DNA of 64,000 nt from Veillonella denticariosi JCM 15641 (GCF_002959855.1 NZ_PPDB01000001.1:369540-433539); one strand, 5' to 3'. Positions 16,153-24,978 are shown, counted from the stretch's first letter. Notes: generated from the sequence alone by a model not told the origin. Numbers and translations: made by a program.

Positions 16153-16617
16153 ATGCAGTTAGTACAATCGGATAATTATCAAGTAGCAACAGAATATGTG
16201 AAGCATCTTGGTGTCGAGGTCGTAGGAAATTTGATAAATACAGCCGTTGAAGCCCGTCGTCAATCATATAGTCCATACTCCAAATTTAAGGTCGGGGCGG
16301 CTGTATTAGGCTCCGATGGCATGACTTATAAAGGCTGCAATATAGAAAATGCATCCTATGGTCTGACAAACTGCGCGGAGCGTAGTGCTATCTTTAATGC
16401 TGTCAGTCATGGATGCCGTGAATTTGTTGCGATCGCAGTCGTAGCCGATACGGACGGACCCTGTTCGCCGTGTGGAGCTTGCAGGCAGGTGATCGCGGAG
16501 TTTAAGATTCCCTATATAGTCATGGGCAATCTTAATGGTGAATATACAGTTGTTACATTACGAGAACTACTGCCGTATTCCTTCGAATCGGCAGATATAA
16601 AAACGGAGCCGGTTTAA
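16153..16617 (+). CDS. cdd: Cytidine deaminase
   Basis: A 154-residue zinc enzyme deaminating (deoxy)cytidine to (deoxy)uridine. The zinc motifs are NCAERSAIFNAV (Cys-Ala-Glu) and PCSPCGACRQVIAEF. The ATG at 16153 lies 5 bases after AGGAG; the N terminus is about 20 residues longer than typical tetrameric Cdd. It completes the salvage group with pdp. Short GAATTGAGTT tandem units (16029-16048) lie upstream in the intergenic DNA. Confidence 0.92.
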   Translation: MQLVQSDNYQVATEYVKHLGVEVVGNLINTAVEARRQSYSPYSKFKVGAAVLGSDGMTYKGCNIENASYGLTNCAERSAIFNAVSHGCREFVAIAVVADTDGPCSPCGACRQVIAEFKIPYIVMGNLNGEYTVVTLRELLPYSFESADIKTEPV

Positions 16618-16633
16618 ACCGACTCCGTTTTGT
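16600..16633. terminator. Bidirectional terminator between cdd and metQ
   Basis: AAAACGGAG-c-CGGTTTAAACCG-a-CTCCGTTTT forms a long near-perfect stem with A and T tracts on both sides. It serves both convergent genes. Confidence 0.85.
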
Positions 16634-16651
16634 GTTATGCAGATTTATAAA

Positions 16652-17470
16652 TTAGAATGCAGGTACAATAGCACCTTTATATTTATCTTCGATGAATTTT
16701 TTTATTTCCGGGCTATGAAGTGCAGCCATCAATTTTTGGATGCGTGGATCACTTTCATTGCCTTTAAGAACGGTTACGATATTTACGTAAGGGGAATCGT
16801 TGGATTCGATAGCCAATGCGTCTTTACCAGGATTCAAGCCTACGTTCAACGCGAAGTTCGTATTGATCGCAGCCAAAGCTACATCATCAAGTGCACGAGG
16901 TACTTGAGCAGGTTCCAATTCTACGAATTGGTATTCGTTAGGATTGGAGGCGATGTCCTGTACGGTGGACAAGATATTGCTGGAATCTTTCAGTGTGATA
17001 AGACCTTGTTTCTGTAACAATAAGAGGGCACGGCCGCCATTTGTAGGGTCGTTAGGAATAGCGATTTTTGCGCCTTTAGGAAGATCTTTCAGATCCTTGA
17101 TTTGACGAGAATATAAGCCCATCGGTTCCAAGTGAACCGCACCGGCGGATACTAAAGGCAAGTTGTGAGCCTTTGCGAATTCATCCATGTAAGGTGTATG
17201 TTGGAAGAAGTTAGCATCGATTTCCTTGTCGCCTAATGCTAAATTCGGTGTATTGTAATCGCTGAATTCGGTGATTTGAAGATCGATACCTTCTTTTGCT
17301 AAAACAGGTTTAACCTGTTCTAATATTTCTGCATGCGGTACGGCTGTCGCGCCGATTTTTAAAACTTGTTTGTCGCCGCTTGCAGCCTTGTTGTTATCGC
17401 TGCCGCAACCTGCGATTAATAGGGCGCCGCCGAGAACTACGGTTGCCGCCAATGCTAAAAATTTGTTCAT
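16652..17470 (-). CDS. metQ: Methionine-binding lipoprotein of ABC transporter
   Basis: A 272-residue NlpA-family binding protein. The signal peptide ends in a lipobox LIAGC with Cys at residue 22. The body has LKIGATAVPHAEIL, FSDYNTPNLAL, ANFFQHTPYMDEF and IAIPNDPTNGGRALLLL, all typical of MetQ. The start at 17470 has AAAGGAG upstream; a longer reading adds 12 residues before the signal peptide. Its likely partners metN and metI are more than 12 kb away (29908-31588). No S-box riboswitch is visible upstream. Confidence 0.92.
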   Translation of the reverse strand: MNKFLALAATVVLGGALLIAGCGSDNNKAASGDKQVLKIGATAVPHAEILEQVKPVLAKEGIDLQITEFSDYNTPNLALGDKEIDANFFQHTPYMDEFAKAHNLPLVSAGAVHLEPMGLYSRQIKDLKDLPKGAKIAIPNDPTNGGRALLLLQKQGLITLKDSSNILSTVQDIASNPNEYQFVELEPAQVPRALDDVALAAINTNFALNVGLNPGKDALAIESNDSPYVNIVTVLKGNESDPRIQKLMAALHSPEIKKFIEDKYKGAIVPAF

Positions 17471-17609
17471 TAAAAACACTCCTTTTACAAGAAATTTATG
17501 TACCAAGTTTATTTAATAAATCTATACTACTAAATTATTTCCTAGTCTGCAAGAAGGTATTAGTATGAGTTATGCATAACTTAAAGCTATGGTATGAGGA
17601 ACGCGAAAG

Positions 17610-18521
17610 TTATTTTCCTATAATCAGCCCCACAGACCACATAATCTGGTAAATCATGGCGGCGCCTGCCGTAGTCCCCATGGCTTTGTCCAATTGGAAT
17701 TCGTCTGCATACGTATCCAAGGTATACACTGTCTTGAATGCTAACGGTGCCGCTAAAAGAGCTAAGAGGGAAAACCATGTCATGTGTCCTACGATAATCC
17801 ATGCGATAACCCACAGAAAATTAAAGATGTAGCAGATACTCATGAGATGCAGCGCTTTGTCACGGCCCAGTATAATCGGTAATGTACGACGTCCGTGGCT
17901 TTCATCATTTTTAATATCCCTGATATTATTGGTCAACATGATGGAACCGACGAGCAGAGTAGAAGGAATGCCGGGGATGAGCAGAGCCCACGATAACTCA
18001 CGGGTCCATGCATAGCCTGTGATGAGTACAATGGCAAGCCCCATGGCGATGCCGGAGGATAATTCGCCGAAGGGTGTACGTGAAATCGGTTTGGGCCCTC
18101 CTGAATAGAGGAAACTGATTAAGATGCACACCATGCCGACCGGCAAGTAATACCATGTAATCGTGGCCGATAAATAGAGGCCGATGACGATGGGGACGAT
18201 CATTACTGTTTTGATGAGGCGCATGATGAGCGTAGGACTCATGGCTCCACGGGTGATGGATCCTGCGTTACCGACCTTCTGGCCGTGATCGAGACCGCTT
18301 TTAAAATCTGCATATTCATTCCACATATTCGCGATGATTTGCGCGGATACGACGGCGAGGAATATGAGCACCGTATGGAATACGGCAAGGGCCGTACCGT
18401 GTGCGGCGCCAAATGCATAATAGCTGAAGGACGCCCCTAGTAGAACGGGGCCGAGGGCCGCCGCCAATGTGCGGGGCCGGGTGAGAGGGATTAATTCTTG
18501 TATCATATGGTTTATGTACAC
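17610..18521 (-). CDS. menA: 1,4-dihydroxy-2-naphthoate polyprenyltransferase (UbiA family)
   Basis: A 303-residue multi-pass membrane prenyltransferase for menaquinone synthesis. The first Asp-rich motif is NMWNEYADFKSGLD (about 66-79) and the second is NNIRDIKNDESHGRRTL (about 195-211). The N-terminal LIPLTRPRTLAAALGPVLLG is typical of MenA. The start is uncertain: GTG at 18521 or ATG at 18506, with AAAGGAG further upstream. The next step, MenG, is encoded at 61795-62520. Confidence 0.85.
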   Translation of the reverse strand: MYINHMIQELIPLTRPRTLAAALGPVLLGASFSYYAFGAAHGTALAVFHTVLIFLAVVSAQIIANMWNEYADFKSGLDHGQKVGNAGSITRGAMSPTLIMRLIKTVMIVPIVIGLYLSATITWYYLPVGMVCILISFLYSGGPKPISRTPFGELSSGIAMGLAIVLITGYAWTRELSWALLIPGIPSTLLVGSIMLTNNIRDIKNDESHGRRTLPIILGRDKALHLMSICYIFNFLWVIAWIIVGHMTWFSLLALLAAPLAFKTVYTLDTYADEFQLDKAMGTTAGAAMIYQIMWSVGLIIGK

Positions 18522-18711
18522 AACACGTGTGCTCCTTTCTGTCTCTATGTATTGTATAGCAGAACGGGCGGGTTGTAAATTATAGCGTGCAGTAACGAAA
18601 ATAATATATACAGTAGTGACGAGAGATATAGTATAATAATAAATATACGTGTTATAGAAACTTTTACATTTTATAATACTGTTTTATGATTGTTAATCAG
18701 TGAGGTGTCTT

Positions 18712-19662
18712 ATGAAAGCTCTCAAGAAAAAACTAATAACATTGGCTTGTGCTACCTGTCTGACTGTTGGAATGGGCGCTGTTGCCTGTGCCGATACGGT
18801 TGATATGGGTTACGGCTTACAAGGAAATACTTCGGCCTCCGTGAAAGCGGTGAAGTTGGCGGATATTCCATCTGATCCAAGTATGCGCACAGCGGAGCAG
18901 AATAAACTGATTCGTCAGGCAAATGATAATGCCCGTGCTCAGGTGAACGCACTTATGCAAAATCAATATTCGGTGCAGTTACCTCAACTTGAAGGTAATG
19001 TTGTAGACGGATATTCTATATATCAGTTACAAGGTGCCGATGCAAAAGGTCATCATACGGCATATTATATGACGATAGATTATTCAAAATCCATCATTGA
19101 CGGGGCAATAGCTATAGAGAAAACGGTTTTAGAAAAAGGTTCCGATGGGGATAAGATAAAAGCAAATAGTAAGCATCCATTGTCAAAAGAAATTTCGATG
19201 TACTCCAAAGCTACCGCTGAAAATAAGCTGCAAACCGTTAAGGGTGAATCCTTGGATGGAAAAAAACTGGCAAAGAAAATGACGGAATTTAATGCCAAGT
19301 TGCCGGAACAGTTGATTCAATCTTTCAGCCAAGCTGTTTTAGCCGATAAGAAGATGAAAGATTCTGAAAAGCAGAAACTGATCAACTGGACTACATTCGG
19401 CATTAAACAGATGAAGGTTGATGCAACGCATATGGCCTACGAGCCGGTTCAAACTCGCTACGGTACGGCTGTAAAAGGCGATCTTCGCGGTTCACTTGGC
19501 TATGACGGATTCAAATCGCCGTTTTCACTCATCGGTTATGCGGTGCCGACAGACAAGGGCGTTTCCGTTCAGTTCCTGTTATCTGAGGATTCCAGTCATG
19601 ACTACTGGGCTAATGAATTAAATCTTATCTATCAGACACAATCTCTTAAGGGAGGCAAATAA
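18712..19662 (+). CDS. Secreted protein of unknown function, paralogue of the next gene
   Basis: A 316-residue protein with a clear signal peptide (KKKLITLACATCLTVGMGAVACADT; cleavage likely after ACA near residue 27). The ATG at 18712 follows GAGGTG. The segment YSIYQLQGADAKGHHTAYYM matches in pattern YDAYQLQGNDKTGQKDAFIV of the gene 1 base downstream, and the two proteins align loosely throughout, so they arose by duplication. I recognise no domain. They probably act in the periplasm. Confidence 0.75.
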   Translation: MKALKKKLITLACATCLTVGMGAVACADTVDMGYGLQGNTSASVKAVKLADIPSDPSMRTAEQNKLIRQANDNARAQVNALMQNQYSVQLPQLEGNVVDGYSIYQLQGADAKGHHTAYYMTIDYSKSIIDGAIAIEKTVLEKGSDGDKIKANSKHPLSKEISMYSKATAENKLQTVKGESLDGKKLAKKMTEFNAKLPEQLIQSFSQAVLADKKMKDSEKQKLINWTTFGIKQMKVDATHMAYEPVQTRYGTAVKGDLRGSLGYDGFKSPFSLIGYAVPTDKGVSVQFLLSEDSSHDYWANELNLIYQTQSLKGGK

Positions 19663-19663
19663 T

Positions 19664-20467
19664 ATGAAATCTTTGAAAGTATTAGCATGTACCGCTTGCT
19701 TAATGGGGACTTTGACGGCTGTAGGCGTGGCAAAGGATGTACATACATTGGCGGGAACGATGACGGTACCTAATGACGTAACGATGGTGACCGCATCTCA
19801 GACAAATACCCGTAATTATGCATTAACAGAGGCTCAAAAGGCATTAAATACATCTGTAAATAAGACGAATGCTATGTTGGTATCTCCGGAACAGTCAGTG
19901 GTGAACTTTTTACAGAATCTGGGGGTAAACTATGATGCATACCAATTACAAGGAAATGATAAGACCGGTCAGAAGGATGCCTTTATAGTGGCTGTCGATG
20001 TTAAGACCATGGCTGAGGAAATGAATAAAGGTCGTTCCGTGAATCCGAATATGGCGGTGGTTATGGGGATGTTGGACCAGGGTAAATTAGATCCGGCGAT
20101 GGAACAACTCATGTTGACATCTGTGAATAATGTATTGCCGAAACAAACTACGGTAATTCCTTTAAATGAACCGATTAACGTATCCGGCCGCGATCCTAAA
20201 AAGGTTAGCGTTACCCCTAAATCACAAGCTACGCTTACGGTAGAGGATACGGAGCCGATGAAACGATTGGACTCTACGAAATATCAGACGTATACGGTAG
20301 GTTCCCGCCTGTTGCTGAATAGTAGCGGTTGGCAGGCACCGTATTATGCCAAAGCGGCTCTCGTGATGAAACCGGGAAAACCGACATTGTATATCGGCCT
20401 TACAAGCGATGTACAACGCGATTATTTCAGTCCGATTTTTGATAAGGCTTTCAAGTCTATTAGATAG
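19664..20467 (+). CDS. Secreted protein of unknown function, paralogue of the previous gene
   Basis: A 267-residue protein with signal peptide (MKSLKVLACTACLMGTLTAV), its ATG directly after the upstream stop with AGGGAGG inside that gene's end. It is shorter than its neighbour and lacks the middle Lys-rich region. The C-terminal part (GWQAPYYAKAALVMKPGKPTLYIGLTSDVQRDYF) parallels the end of the first copy. No known domain. Confidence 0.72.
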   Translation: MKSLKVLACTACLMGTLTAVGVAKDVHTLAGTMTVPNDVTMVTASQTNTRNYALTEAQKALNTSVNKTNAMLVSPEQSVVNFLQNLGVNYDAYQLQGNDKTGQKDAFIVAVDVKTMAEEMNKGRSVNPNMAVVMGMLDQGKLDPAMEQLMLTSVNNVLPKQTTVIPLNEPINVSGRDPKKVSVTPKSQATLTVEDTEPMKRLDSTKYQTYTVGSRLLLNSSGWQAPYYAKAALVMKPGKPTLYIGLTSDVQRDYFSPIFDKAFKSIR

Positions 20468-20496
20468 TTTATAATGGTTCGTTGCTTTCACAAATC

Positions 20497-20522
20497 ATAC
20501 ATCATAAAAAATTATGATGTAT
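20497..20522. repeat. 10-bp inverted repeat upstream of ridA
   Basis: ATACATCATA and TATGATGTAT are separated by AAAAAT. There is no T tract after it, so it is more likely an operator than a terminator. Confidence 0.4.
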
Positions 20523-20607
20523 AAGTATTACTGTGAAGTGTAATAATGGCATTTTGTGGGCAAGACTAATTTATATAGTATTTTATTTTTAGAAAAGGAG
20601 ATTGATT

Positions 20608-20979
20608 ATGAACACAATTCACACAGACAAAGCACCGGCAGCAGTAGGACCGTATTCCCAGGCAAAGGTATCGGGCGGCTTTTTGTTCGCATCCGGACAA
20701 GTACCTATCAATCCGGCTACGGCAACCGTTGTGGAAGGCGGTATTCAGGAACAAACTGAACAGGTATGCAAAAATATCGAAGCCGTATTGACTGAGGCCG
20801 GCACAGATTTCTCTAAAGTTGTAAAAACTACGTGTTTCTTGGCGGATATCGGTGATTTTAAGGCGTTTAACGAAGTATATGCCAGGTATTTCACATCTAA
20901 ACCGGCTCGTTCCTGTGTAGCCGTAAAAGATCTTCCATTGGGCGTTTCCGTAGAGGTGGAAATTATTGCGGAAGTCTAA
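20608..20979 (+). CDS. ridA: RidA-family enamine/imine deaminase
   Basis: A 123-residue RidA (YjgF/YER057c) protein that hydrolyses reactive 2-aminoacrylate and related enamines. It has APAAVGPYSQAKVSGGFLFASGQV, the conserved Arg in KPARSCVAVKDLPLG and the C-terminal VEVEIIAEV. The start at 20608 follows AAAAGGAG. Its stop is 1 base before the start of the cysteine-desulfidase-like gene, whose product would release the RidA substrate. Confidence 0.92.
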   Translation: MNTIHTDKAPAAVGPYSQAKVSGGFLFASGQVPINPATATVVEGGIQEQTEQVCKNIEAVLTEAGTDFSKVVKTTCFLADIGDFKAFNEVYARYFTSKPARSCVAVKDLPLGVSVEVEIIAEV

Positions 20980-20980
20980 T

Positions 20981-22225
20981 ATGGATTTTGTTTCGTTGTT
21001 GCAAGCAGAGATGCGACCTGCATTCGGTTGTACTGAGCCGATTGCGCTCGCCTACGGGGCAGCAAAGGTCGCCTCTGTTTTACCTGAATTTCCTAATCGT
21101 ATCCATGCACGCTGTAGTGCAAATATCATTAAAAATGTAAAATCTGTAGTCATTCCCAATTCCGGGGGGCGAAAAGGACTTATTACCGCCATCGTTCTAG
21201 GTGCTGTTGTAGGACATCCGGAACGTGAACTCGAGGTGCTGGGGGCGGCTACAGATGAAGACCGTAAACGGCTCGGCACGTTGACGGAATCTGAATTCTG
21301 TACCGTAGAACTGGCCGAGGGCGTAGACAATCTGTATATCGAGATCGTTGCTGAAAGCGATGACCATACGGCCGTAATACGTATCGAAAATGACCATACC
21401 AATGTGACATATCTGGCGCTTGACGGTGAGGTTATCTCCGAGCACGCCGATGAAAGCAAAAATAAGTCGGATACCTGCTCTATGGACTTTGACAGTATTT
21501 ATAAATTTGCCAAAACAGGCGATATTTCCGAAATTATTCCTCAAATTCAACAGCAGATATCTTATAATTCGGCTATTGCGGATGAAGGCCTTAAGAACTC
21601 TTACGGTGCTAATATCGGGCAAATCCTGTTGCTTGATGAGGAAAATCCATCCCTTGAAACTAAGTGTAAGGCCCGTGCTGCGGCCGGTTCCGATGCGCGT
21701 ATGAGCGGATGCCCTTTACCCGTTGTTATCTGCTCCGGATCGGGCAATCAGGGCTTGACGGTGTCGGTACCGATCATCACGACTGCTGAAGAATTGCACA
21801 AAACGGATGAAGAACTGTATCGTGTTCTCGTTTTTGCCAATCTTTTGACGCTGTACGTCAAAACCGGTATCGGAAAACTATCCGCTTACTGCGGCGTTGT
21901 AGCCGCCGGTGTCGTCAGTGTTGCCGGGATAGCCTTTCTGAAGGGTGAAAGCAAAGAGATTATCGGAAATACCCTCGTGAACGGTCTGGCGAGCCTGTCC
22001 GGTATCGTCTGTGACGGTGCTAAACCGTCCTGTGCCGGTAAAATCGCAATCTCTTTGAACGGCGCTTTTATGGGGTATAAACAGGCCCGTCTAAATAAAA
22101 ACTACGAAAAAGGCGACGGCCTCGTGGCGTATTCCGTGGATGAAACCATCCGCAGCATCGGTGTCGTGGCACAAGGCATGAAAGAAACCGATGTGGTTAT
22201 ACTCAATGAAATGCTGAAACATTAA
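20981..22225 (+). CDS. UPF0597 family, L-cysteine desulfidase (CyuA/YhaM-like)
   Basis: A 414-residue protein related to the L-serine dehydratase alpha chain. The N-terminal FGCTEPIALAYGAAK and later cysteines in SGCPLPVVICSGSGNQG and CDGAKPSCAGKI are the expected iron-sulfur ligands. Characterised relatives convert L-cysteine to pyruvate, ammonia and sulfide. The ATG at 20981 gives the family N terminus but has only a weak site (GCGGAAG), so translation is probably coupled to ridA. Confidence 0.85.
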   Translation: MDFVSLLQAEMRPAFGCTEPIALAYGAAKVASVLPEFPNRIHARCSANIIKNVKSVVIPNSGGRKGLITAIVLGAVVGHPERELEVLGAATDEDRKRLGTLTESEFCTVELAEGVDNLYIEIVAESDDHTAVIRIENDHTNVTYLALDGEVISEHADESKNKSDTCSMDFDSIYKFAKTGDISEIIPQIQQQISYNSAIADEGLKNSYGANIGQILLLDEENPSLETKCKARAAAGSDARMSGCPLPVVICSGSGNQGLTVSVPIITTAEELHKTDEELYRVLVFANLLTLYVKTGIGKLSAYCGVVAAGVVSVAGIAFLKGESKEIIGNTLVNGLASLSGIVCDGAKPSCAGKIAISLNGAFMGYKQARLNKNYEKGDGLVAYSVDETIRSIGVVAQGMKETDVVILNEMLKH

Positions 22226-22290
22226 GAAAGTATTGATACTAATATACAGCTATCCATAGTAAATAGAAAATAATATATTACTGAATGATG

Positions 22291-22323
22291 AAAATGCACC
22301 CGCTATTAAACGGGTGCATTTTA
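22291..22323 (+). terminator. Intrinsic terminator of the ridA operon
   Basis: A perfect 12-bp stem AAAATGCACCCG/CGGGTGCATTTT with loop CTATTAAA. Confidence 0.85.
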
Positions 22324-22348
22324 TCAATAGTTTTTTATTACTCTTTAG

Positions 22349-23074
22349 TTATTTTTTGATTGCAAAGGTATTTTTTAGTACATCAATAGGTGACAGTTGA
22401 TAGTCAAAGGAAATTTTATATTCTGGTGACGTATCCATCGGTTGTGATAAGATATCGGATATTAGATTAGTCAGGTCGTGTATTTTTGAATATATTTTGA
22501 TTTGCTCGTCGTTAATAATAGTTTCTAATCGCACGTCTAAATCATAGGATCTGGAGATTTTGTAATCCCCTTTGTGATAATTTAAATTATTACAAAGGTT
22601 TTTTATCGTCATTTTCGATATTACGTTATCAAGGCCTTTAATTGTATTTAAAAGTTTACTTTTACTACTTTCGTTTACGTCGATGACCGTTTCATTATTA
22701 ATATGTGGAACTGCACCAACAATACCGTTATCCCTAACATCAGCTCTTAATTTCTCGTCCGCCATTATCATGTCCCGATCTAAGGCTTTATCCCAATAGC
22801 AATGTCTTATAGCGATACAGTCGTTTTCATCGTCATAGTATACTGTCCAGTTTTCGAATTTGTCGACATCAGTTTGTTCTACATAAAAAATTTCACGAGC
22901 ATATGAATTAATAGTAAGAATATTGGACCTATAATCTATTCCACCCGGACCTCTTAGATAATACGATATAAAGTTTTCCAATCTAAGCATAGCCAATTTG
23001 ATAGTTGGCTTGGATCCCACATATATACTAGAAAAATTTCCTGTTTCATATTTTTCCAAAATCGTATTTTCCAA
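22349..23074 (-). CDS. Hypothetical protein, AT-rich orphan gene
   Basis: A 241-residue soluble protein that I cannot assign. Codon choice is visibly more AT-rich than in neighbouring genes (many AAT, ATA, AAA codons), which suggests recent acquisition. It has an AAAAGGAG site 7 bases before its ATG. The sequence is acidic, with NYHKGDYKISRSYDLDVRLETIINDEQIKIYSK-type beta/alpha stretches in the C-terminal half and no signal or membrane segment. It lies alone between a terminator and the MFS gene. Confidence 0.65.
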   Translation of the reverse strand: MENTILEKYETGNFSSIYVGSKPTIKLAMLRLENFISYYLRGPGGIDYRSNILTINSYAREIFYVEQTDVDKFENWTVYYDDENDCIAIRHCYWDKALDRDMIMADEKLRADVRDNGIVGAVPHINNETVIDVNESSKSKLLNTIKGLDNVISKMTIKNLCNNLNYHKGDYKISRSYDLDVRLETIINDEQIKIYSKIHDLTNLISDILSQPMDTSPEYKISFDYQLSPIDVLKNTFAIKK

Positions 23075-23089
23075 ATGTGCACTCCTTTT

Positions 23090-23127
23090 AATAAGCAGTT
23101 ATTTCCAACTGGAAGTAACTGCTTTTT
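23090..23127. terminator. Hairpin between MFS gene and orphan gene
   Basis: AGCAGTTA pairs with TAACTGCT (about 23093-23124) around an inner TTCCA/TGGAA stem. The T tract lies on the plus-strand side, so for the minus-strand genes it may be only a partial terminator. Confidence 0.45.
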
Positions 23128-23159
23128 AGTACGTCAATTTATTTATATCCGCTTTTGTC

Positions 23160-24350
23160 TTATACTCCCAATTTTTTCGGATCTTTTAAGAATAGTGATG
23201 CTATCAATCCTATGAGAAGGAAAGGCACTAGTGTCATCATCGCCACCGGCAAGGAGTATGTATCCGCGATGTTGCCCACAACAGGTGCGATGATGCCGCC
23301 GATTGTTTGGCTCACCCCGAGGGTGACGCCTGCGGCAAAGCCGATGCTTTTAGCTAAATAGGTTTGCCCCAGCACGATGACGGGACTGTAGCTGAGCGCC
23401 TTGGCTGCACCGATAATAACCAGTAGAAGATAGCCTAGGGGTAACATAATGGTGGCGGAAAATTCCGGCACTTGCGGCAACAGAAACATGGACGGCAGCC
23501 AGAGTAGGAGGGACAGGCGGATGATTTTAATCGGTCCGTATTTGTCGCCAAGCAGACCTCCGATATAGGTCATAAAGATACCGATGCTGAAGAATACGGT
23601 GAGGGCAAAGCTGCCCTGTTCGGGGCTCGTTCCCAGTTCCCGTGTCCAGAACACAGGAATGAATGCGTTGATAACGCGGAAGTTAATAGATTGAGACAGG
23701 ATGATGATAAACAGAATGCCGAAATACATCCAGTAATTTTTGAGCGGAACGGCCGGGACCGTATGATTCCTGGTTATGACGGCCTGTTCAATCGTATTCG
23801 CATGGGCTTCGATGCGCGGCATAAGGATGCATAGAATGACTGAAACGATAATTCCGACGACGGTGAAAGCTAACAGCCCGTGAGGTCCTACTGTATAAGC
23901 GATGGCCCCCGCAAAAAGTGGTCCGAAGGCAAAGCCCGAACTGCCGCCGATGGCGAAGGTTCCCATGGCCTTACCTTTTTTGCCTCCGCCGAGGCGGTTC
24001 ATGATTTTGGCGCCTTCCGGATGAAAGACGGAGGAGCCGATACCTGCTGATGTGGCGCAGATAAGAAGGCTTTCATAGGACGTCACAATACCCATTACAC
24101 CGATGCTGCAGGCGGACAGTAATACGCCTAATGCGATGAGTCGAGGTTGATGAATCTTGTCGGAAATGTAACCCAATAAGGGTTGTAACAGAGATGATAA
24201 AGCGGTGTTGGCCAAAATGAGGAAACCCGCCTGTTCCAACGTGAGACCGTAGGTGAAGATAAATAGCGGTAATAAGGCGGGCAACACGCTCTGGCACGAA
24301 TCGTTAATCATGTGGCTCACGGTAATCAGATAAGGATAGAATTTCTGCAT
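23160..24350 (-). CDS. MFS transporter, fosmidomycin-resistance (Fsr) type
   Basis: A 396-residue 12-helix transporter of the Fsr branch of the major facilitator superfamily, drug efflux at the inner membrane. The N-terminal LITVSHMINDSCQSVLPALLPLF is diagnostic of this branch, and GYISDKIHQPRL is the loop 2-3 motif. FHPEGAKIMNRLGGGKKGKAMGTFAIGGSSGFAFGPL (about 110-145) is also typical; it is split by the usual loop. The actual substrate is unknown. Confidence 0.85.
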   Translation of the reverse strand: MQKFYPYLITVSHMINDSCQSVLPALLPLFIFTYGLTLEQAGFLILANTALSSLLQPLLGYISDKIHQPRLIALGVLLSACSIGVMGIVTSYESLLICATSAGIGSSVFHPEGAKIMNRLGGGKKGKAMGTFAIGGSSGFAFGPLFAGAIAYTVGPHGLLAFTVVGIIVSVILCILMPRIEAHANTIEQAVITRNHTVPAVPLKNYWMYFGILFIIILSQSINFRVINAFIPVFWTRELGTSPEQGSFALTVFFSIGIFMTYIGGLLGDKYGPIKIIRLSLLLWLPSMFLLPQVPEFSATIMLPLGYLLLVIIGAAKALSYSPVIVLGQTYLAKSIGFAAGVTLGVSQTIGGIIAPVVGNIADTYSLPVAMMTLVPFLLIGLIASLFLKDPKKLGV

Positions 24351-24387
24351 GATTTCACTTCCCTTGAAGGATAAGAAAATATTACTA

Positions 24388-24415
24388 AAAAAGCGCTAAC
24401 TTGCGTTAGCGCTTT
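24388..24415 (-). terminator. Terminator of tadA/tRNA-Ser
   Basis: On the minus strand AAAGCGCTAAC pairs with GTTAGCGCTTT across a GCAA tetraloop, followed by TTTT. Confidence 0.85.
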
Positions 24416-24427
24416 GTGCATGTTATG

Positions 24428-24518
24428 TGGCAGAGGAGGAGGGATTTGAACCCCCGCGCCGGTTGCCCGACCTACCGCATTTCGAGTGCGGACCCTTCAG
24501 CCTCTTGGGTACTCCTCC
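24428..24518 (-). tRNA. tRNA-Ser (anticodon CGA)
   Basis: A 91-nt class II tRNA with encoded CCA and discriminator G. The acceptor 5' GGAGGAG pairs with CUCCUCU, and the anticodon stem CCGCA/UGCGG encloses CUCGAAA, giving CGA (codon UCG). It has a long variable arm and the T loop UUCAAAU. The 5' 47 bases lie inside the end of tadA. Confidence 0.95.
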
Positions 24519-24978
24519 GTGCTTTACGGCGCTCTTTGAAGAAATCTTTCATAATTTGGCTACATTCATCGCCGAGGACACCTGCCGTGAGTTCCGGCTC
24601 GTGGTTTAATCCGGGATGAGATAGCACATTGAATAGTGATTCTACCGCGCCTCCTTTGTAATCGCTCGCACCATATACAACCCTGTCGATACGACTGTTG
24701 ATAATGGCGCCGGCGCACATCGGACACGGCTCTATCGTAACATACAGGGTACATCCAGTCAACCGCCAACGCTGCAGGCTTTCACAGGCCTCGCGAATGA
24801 CGAGGATTTCCGCATGAGCCGTCGCATCATGATCCAGTTCTCGGCGGTTGTGATGGCGGGAAATAATCGTATCGTCGTGCACCAAGATCGCCCCGATGGG
24901 AATCTCGCCCAATTCATAGGCCTTACGGGCCTCAATGAGGGATTCTTGCATATATTGTTCATCTTTTGTCATGATCAT
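24472..24978 (-). CDS. tadA: tRNA-specific adenosine deaminase
   Basis: A 168-residue zinc deaminase that makes inosine at the wobble position of tRNA-Arg(ACG). The zinc motifs are HAEILVIREA and PCPMCAGAII. It has NRRELDHDATAHAE near residue 45. The reading frame runs into the tRNA-Ser gene: the last 15 or so residues (from STQEAEG onward) are encoded by tRNA sequence and the TAG stop is in its variable region. A normal TadA ends near the preceding FFKERRK. RNase P processing of a shared transcript would remove that stop codon. Confidence 0.92.
   Translation of the reverse strand: MIMTKDEQYMQESLIEARKAYELGEIPIGAILVHDDTIISRHHNRRELDHDATAHAEILVIREACESLQRWRLTGCTLYVTIEPCPMCAGAIINSRIDRVVYGASDYKGGAVESLFNVLSHPGLNHEPELTAGVLGDECSQIMKDFFKERRKARRSTQEAEGSALEMR

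Noticed and set aside
16637..17017. A plus-strand frame opposite metQ.
   Set aside because: metQ on the minus strand has a lipobox and family motifs; the plus frame has neither a promoter nor a domain.
17471..17600. S-box (SAM) or other methionine riboswitch before metQ, and likewise before metN (29765-29907).
   Set aside because: Neither region shows the conserved stems or the strong terminator such riboswitches carry.
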